Translations under genes and position numbers: made by a program
Notes under the pieces: generated by a model
What the model was told of the DNA's origin: nothing
What the model saw: the letters and a program-made list of their open reading frames with translations, nothing else
Databases searched by the model: none
DNA from: an uncultured Phycisphaerales bacterium
Lineage (GTDB): Bacteria > Planctomycetota > Phycisphaerae > Phycisphaerales > UBA1924
Reading direction: 5' to 3'
Length of the DNA: 8,831 nucleotides
Assembly (NCBI GenBank): GCA_937871415.1
Contig: CALMQD010000258.1
Coordinates: 1 to 8,831 of the forward strand
Part shown: one piece after another, positions 6,292-8,831 of the stretch
Layout: the number at the start of each line of letters is the position of its first letter
How positions within the stretch are numbered: position 1 is the first letter of the stretch

Positions 6292-7836
6292 GTGCCGACC
6301 ATGTCCACGAAGCAGCCCCGCAAGAACAACGCGTCCAGCAAGGGCCACCACAGCGCCGGTCCGATCGACCACCGCGTCAAGGACCTGAGCCAGTGCGAAC
6401 TGGGACGCAAGGAGATCCGCCTCGCCGAGCACGAGATGCCCGGCCTGATGGCGCTCCGCGACCGCTACAAGGGCAAGAAGCCGCTGGCGGGCGCGCGGAT
6501 CGCAGGCTCTTTGCACATGACCGTGCAGACGGCGGTGCTCATCGAAACGCTCGTCGAGCTCGGCGCTCAGGTGCGCTGGGCCTCGTGCAACATCTTCTCG
6601 ACGCAGGACCACGCCGCGGCGGCGGTCGTCGTCGGCAAGGACGGCACGCCCGACGACCTGCGCGGCACGCCCGTCTTCGCCTGGAAGGGCGAGACGCTGG
6701 AGGAGTACTGGTGGTGCACCGACCAGATCTTCAAGTTCCCCGGGGGCCAGGGCCCGAACCTGCTGCTCGATGACGGGGGCGACGCGACGCTGCTGGTCCA
6801 CAAGGGCGCCGAGTTCGAGAAAGCCGGCAAAGTCCCGGCGTTCAACGCCAAGAACGACCCCGAGGAATGGGGCGTCATCCTCGACCTGCTGCGCACGTCG
6901 CTCAAGTCGCGCCCCGGCTACTTCACCAAGGTGCTCGCGGGCATCAAGGGCGTGAGCGAAGAGACGACCACGGGCGTCAAGCGCCTGTACCAGATGTCGA
7001 AGGACGGGCAGCTGGCGTTCCCGGCGATCAACGTCAACGACAGCGCGACCAAGAGCAAGTTTGACAACCTGTACGGCTGCCGCCACTCGCTGGTCGACGG
7101 CCTGAACCGCGCGACCGACGTCATGCTCAGCGCGAAGGTCGCGGTGGTGCTGGGTTACGGCGACGTGGGCAAGGGCTGCTGCCAGGCGCTGCGAGGGCAG
7201 GGCTGCCGCGTCGTGGTGACCGAGATCGACCCCATCAACGCGCTGCAGGCCGCGATGGAGGGCTACGAGGTCACGGTGCTCGAAGACCACCTGGAGACGG
7301 CGGACATTTTCATCACCGCGACGGGCAACAAGAACGTCATCACGCTCGACCACATGCGGAAGATGAAGGACAAGGCGATCGTCGCGAATATCGGGCACTT
7401 CGATAACGAGATCGACATGGCAGGGCTGTACGCCGCGGAGCGTGCCGGCACCGTCGCCCGCGTGAACATCAAGGCCCAGTACGACGAGTTCGTCTTCAAG
7501 AAGTCGGGCAAGAGCGTGCTGGTGCTGGCCGAGGGCCGCCTGATGAACCTCGGCTGCGCGACCGGCCACCCCAGTTTCGTGATGAGTTCATCGTTCACGA
7601 ACCAGACGATCGCGCAGCTCGACCTGTGGCTCAACGCCCAGGGCAAGCCGACGCTCTCGGGCATCAAGTACCAGAAGGGCGAGGTGTACACGCTGCCCAA
7701 GAAACTCGACGAGGAGGTGGCACGGCTGCACCTGGACAAGCTCGGCGTGCGACTGACGCGTCTGACCAAGGAGCAGTCGGACTACATCGGCATCAACCCG
7801 GACGGGCCGTACAAGCCGGACCACTATCGGTATTGA
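6292..7836 (+). CDS. ahcY: Adenosylhomocysteinase (S-adenosyl-L-homocysteine hydrolase)
   Basis: Cytosolic NAD-dependent enzyme that splits S-adenosylhomocysteine into adenosine and homocysteine, relieving product inhibition of methyltransferases and feeding methionine regeneration. The 514 residues carry the whole family signature. Substrate-site motifs are SLHMT (His75), DDGGD (160-164), SEETTTG (Glu224), [13 protein letters not shown] (Lys254, Asp258) and IGHFDNE (His369). The NAD-binding loop is GYGDVGKG (288-295). The canonical C-terminus KPDHYRY (508-514) has the Lys and Tyr that reach the partner subunit's NAD. The segment at about 191-218 before SEETTTG is the insertion found in many bacterial enzymes and absent from the human one. 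The first ~25 residues form a polar Lys/Asn/Ser/His-rich extension of unknown role. No independent promoter is obvious in the 83-base gap from sahR, so co-transcription is likely, and a terminator follows 43 bases after the stop. Confidence 0.98.
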   Translation: MPTMSTKQPRKNNASSKGHHSAGPIDHRVKDLSQCELGRKEIRLAEHEMPGLMALRDRYKGKKPLAGARIAGSLHMTVQTAVLIETLVELGAQVRWASCNIFSTQDHAAAAVVVGKDGTPDDLRGTPVFAWKGETLEEYWWCTDQIFKFPGGQGPNLLLDDGGDATLLVHKGAEFEKAGKVPAFNAKNDPEEWGVILDLLRTSLKSRPGYFTKVLAGIKGVSEETTTGVKRLYQMSKDGQLAFPAINVNDSATKSKFDNLYGCRHSLVDGLNRATDVMLSAKVAVVLGYGDVGKGCCQALRGQGCRVVVTEIDPINALQAAMEGYEVTVLEDHLETADIFITATGNKNVITLDHMRKMKDKAIVANIGHFDNEIDMAGLYAAERAGTVARVNIKAQYDEFVFKKSGKSVLVLAEGRLMNLGCATGHPSFVMSSSFTNQTIAQLDLWLNAQGKPTLSGIKYQKGEVYTLPKKLDEEVARLHLDKLGVRLTRLTKEQSDYIGINPDGPYKPDHYRY

Positions 7837-7878
7837 TCGCCGGGAAAGGCCGGCTGTGAAGACCGGATTGAATCACTT

Positions 7879-7909
7879 CAAGCCCTGGACAACCGTCCAG
7901 GGCTTGTTT
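7879..7909 (+). terminator. Intrinsic terminator after ahcY
   Basis: CAAGCCCTGGAC (7879-7890) and GTCCAGGGCTTG (7895-7906) form a perfect 12-bp stem with an AACC loop, followed by TTT and then ACATT. The T-tract is short, but the stem is long and stable and sits in the right place after ahcY. Confidence 0.8.
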
Positions 7910-7914
7910 ACATT
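7886..7914 (+). promoter_or_regulatory. Promoter candidate overlapping the ahcY terminator
   Basis: TGGACA (7886-7891, 5/6 to the -35 consensus) lies inside the hairpin's left arm and loop. After exactly 17 bases comes TACATT (7909-7914, 4/6 to the -10). Transcription would start near 7921, about 18 bases before ATG 7939. No other good promoter fits in the short gap between the hairpin and the gene. Confidence 0.5.
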
Positions 7915-7938
7915 AGCGCACTCACACCGGAGTCCATT

Positions 7939-8664
7939 ATGCGCTTCGCGTTACTTCTTGCATTCATCACCTCGATCGGTGTTCAGGCTGCCTTCGTCCG
8001 GGGGATCACTGCGGACAAGCCGAAACCGACTACCGAGCAAGCGGCGCAACCGGCGGGTTCCGACGAGACTGAATGCAAACGAGTGCTAACCGAGGGTCTC
8101 TGGGCACTGATCGAAGGCGATGAACGCGCGCTGTCTTGCTACACGCTGTCGGATTCTCAGCGCGAACACATGCAACTATTTCTGCGCCTTTCCCGCGCGT
8201 CGTTCGCACTCGACAGGGCGTGGTGGGGCAAAGGCGGCACACTTCAGCAGTACGAGTCTTCACTCGATGACATTCGGAAGACTCAGCGAGCGGACATCGA
8301 GGCGGCAAAGATACAGATTGAGGGCGATAAGGCGACCGCGACTCTCGAGTCCAAAGACTCAGACTCTCCGACGGGGACGTCCACAGTCAAGCACTCGTTG
8401 CGCAAAATCGACGGGCGCTGGTTGATCGAAGTCGGTAACAAACTCGATCTCAATCCGTACACCGAGCTGATGATGCGACAGCGACTCGAAGCTCTCGAGC
8501 GCGTTCTAGCCAAGGTCCAGAGAGACGAGTTGAAGCCCCGCGGCTCGCCCAACACCGCGGTAACAATGGAGATGGCCCTATTGCAAGTCGAAGCAATGGG
8601 CAAGAACCCCACCGCAAAGCCCGCTGCAGCCGAACAAGACCTCGGACCGACAAAGGCCTCGTAA
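7939..8664 (+). CDS. Secreted NTF2-like protein of unknown function
   Basis: A 241-residue protein. Residues 1-18 look like a Sec signal peptide: a hydrophobic stretch from 3 to 16, then VQA-A as the likely cleavage site. A polar Pro/Thr/Gln linker (about 26-44) follows. Residues about 44-167 have the look of an NTF2/SnoaL-like fold: an opening helix with LTEGLWALIEGDERAL (50-65), then strands IQIEGDKATATLES (125-138) and a closing HSLRKIDGRWLIEVG (152-166). Such domains bind small molecules or act as periplasmic modules; no catalytic residues can be named. A charged helix (174-199) and a Pro/Ala-rich tail end the protein. GGAG (7929-7932) is 6 bases before ATG 7939. The gene is visibly less GC-rich than its neighbours (52-60% in the lines I counted by hand), a hint of different origin. 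I do not recognise a named family; the fold call is by eye. Confidence 0.75.
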   Translation: MRFALLLAFITSIGVQAAFVRGITADKPKPTTEQAAQPAGSDETECKRVLTEGLWALIEGDERALSCYTLSDSQREHMQLFLRLSRASFALDRAWWGKGGTLQQYESSLDDIRKTQRADIEAAKIQIEGDKATATLESKDSDSPTGTSTVKHSLRKIDGRWLIEVGNKLDLNPYTELMMRQRLEALERVLAKVQRDELKPRGSPNTAVTMEMALLQVEAMGKNPTAKPAAAEQDLGPTKAS

Positions 8665-8831
8665 GACGATCCGCTGGCAAAAGGAGAATCTCGCCGGATC
8701 ATCGCTTCGGGTCGTGTTCGGGACATCGCGATCAACCATGACGAGACCATCTTGGTCTCCGGTGCAGGATTTACTTCCGAACCAGTTGTTGTGTGGGATA
8801 TCGCGACGGGCACACGACTGCGCACGCTTTC
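8665..8831 (+). pseudogene. WD40-repeat coding sequence without a visible start (remnant, or 5' end of a gene running off the window)
   Basis: Directly after the TAA at 8662-8664, in the same frame, the sequence stays open to the window edge. It reads as a WD40 blade: VRDIAINHDETILVSGAG (8716-8769), then PVVVWDIATGTRLRTL (8782-8829), with the WD dipeptide at 8797-8802. WD40 blades build beta-propellers used for protein binding and are common in planctomycete sensory and effector proteins. No ATG occurs in this frame. The only in-frame candidates are CTG 8674, TTG 8752 and GTG 8794, and the last two fall inside the blade. AAGGAG (8681-8686) looks like a ribosome binding site, but the codons at normal spacing are ATC (8698, 8701), a very rare start. 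It may therefore be a 5'-truncated remnant, a frame interrupted by the TAA, or a gene with an unusual start. The WD40 identity is more certain than its status. Confidence 0.5.

Noticed and set aside
6031..7569. Long minus-strand reading frame opposite ahcY
   Set aside because: It shows repetitive Arg/Leu/Val/His composition and lies wholly opposite sahR and ahcY, which carry complete family motifs.

Overview
The window looks like chromosomal DNA from a high-GC bacterium. A planctomycete-type organism (possibly Phycisphaerae) is my best guess. That guess rests on the style of the proteins: a multi-PDZ site-2 protease, a stand-alone LigD-type phosphoesterase domain and a WD40 fragment. Shine-Dalgarno sites are also patchy. 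It is an inference, not a marker-gene result. There are no tRNA, rRNA, CRISPR or IS features.

Layout, left to right. (1) 1-1683 (+) is the C-terminal part of an RseP-like intramembrane metalloprotease; its HEXXH active site lies outside the window. (2) 1708-4296 (-) holds two genes on the opposite strand that are probably co-transcribed. They are a 185-residue stand-alone domain resembling the 3'-phosphoesterase module of DNA ligase D, then a glutamine-hydrolysing asparagine synthetase (asnB), which converges on the protease gene. (3) 4297-4391 is a divergent promoter region leading to a TPR lipoprotein gene (4392-5087, +), which ends at a textbook intrinsic terminator. (4) 5186-7836 (+) is a two-gene S-adenosylhomocysteine (SAH) unit. 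It consists of a promoter, a perfect 14-bp palindrome lying over the probable transcription start, an ArsR-type HTH protein fused to a SAM-methyltransferase fold (SahR-like), and ahcY, the SAH hydrolase. A 12-bp terminator hairpin closes the unit. (5) From about 7900 to the end, base composition drops to about 55-60% GC in the lines I counted by hand, against about 73% in a sampled ahcY line. This part holds a secreted NTF2-like protein of unknown role. After it comes a WD40-repeat reading frame with no standard start codon, which runs off the window.

The most coherent system is the SahR-like/AhcY unit. AhcY removes SAH, the inhibitory product of all SAM-dependent methylations. The regulator's methyltransferase-like domain is the expected SAH sensor, and the palindrome is the expected operator. 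SahR is described in Proteobacteria as an SAH-released repressor of SAM-cycle genes; a version here would extend that scheme if the host is a planctomycete. The stand-alone phosphoesterase paired with asnB, and the promoter embedded in the ahcY terminator, are the other points worth a second look.
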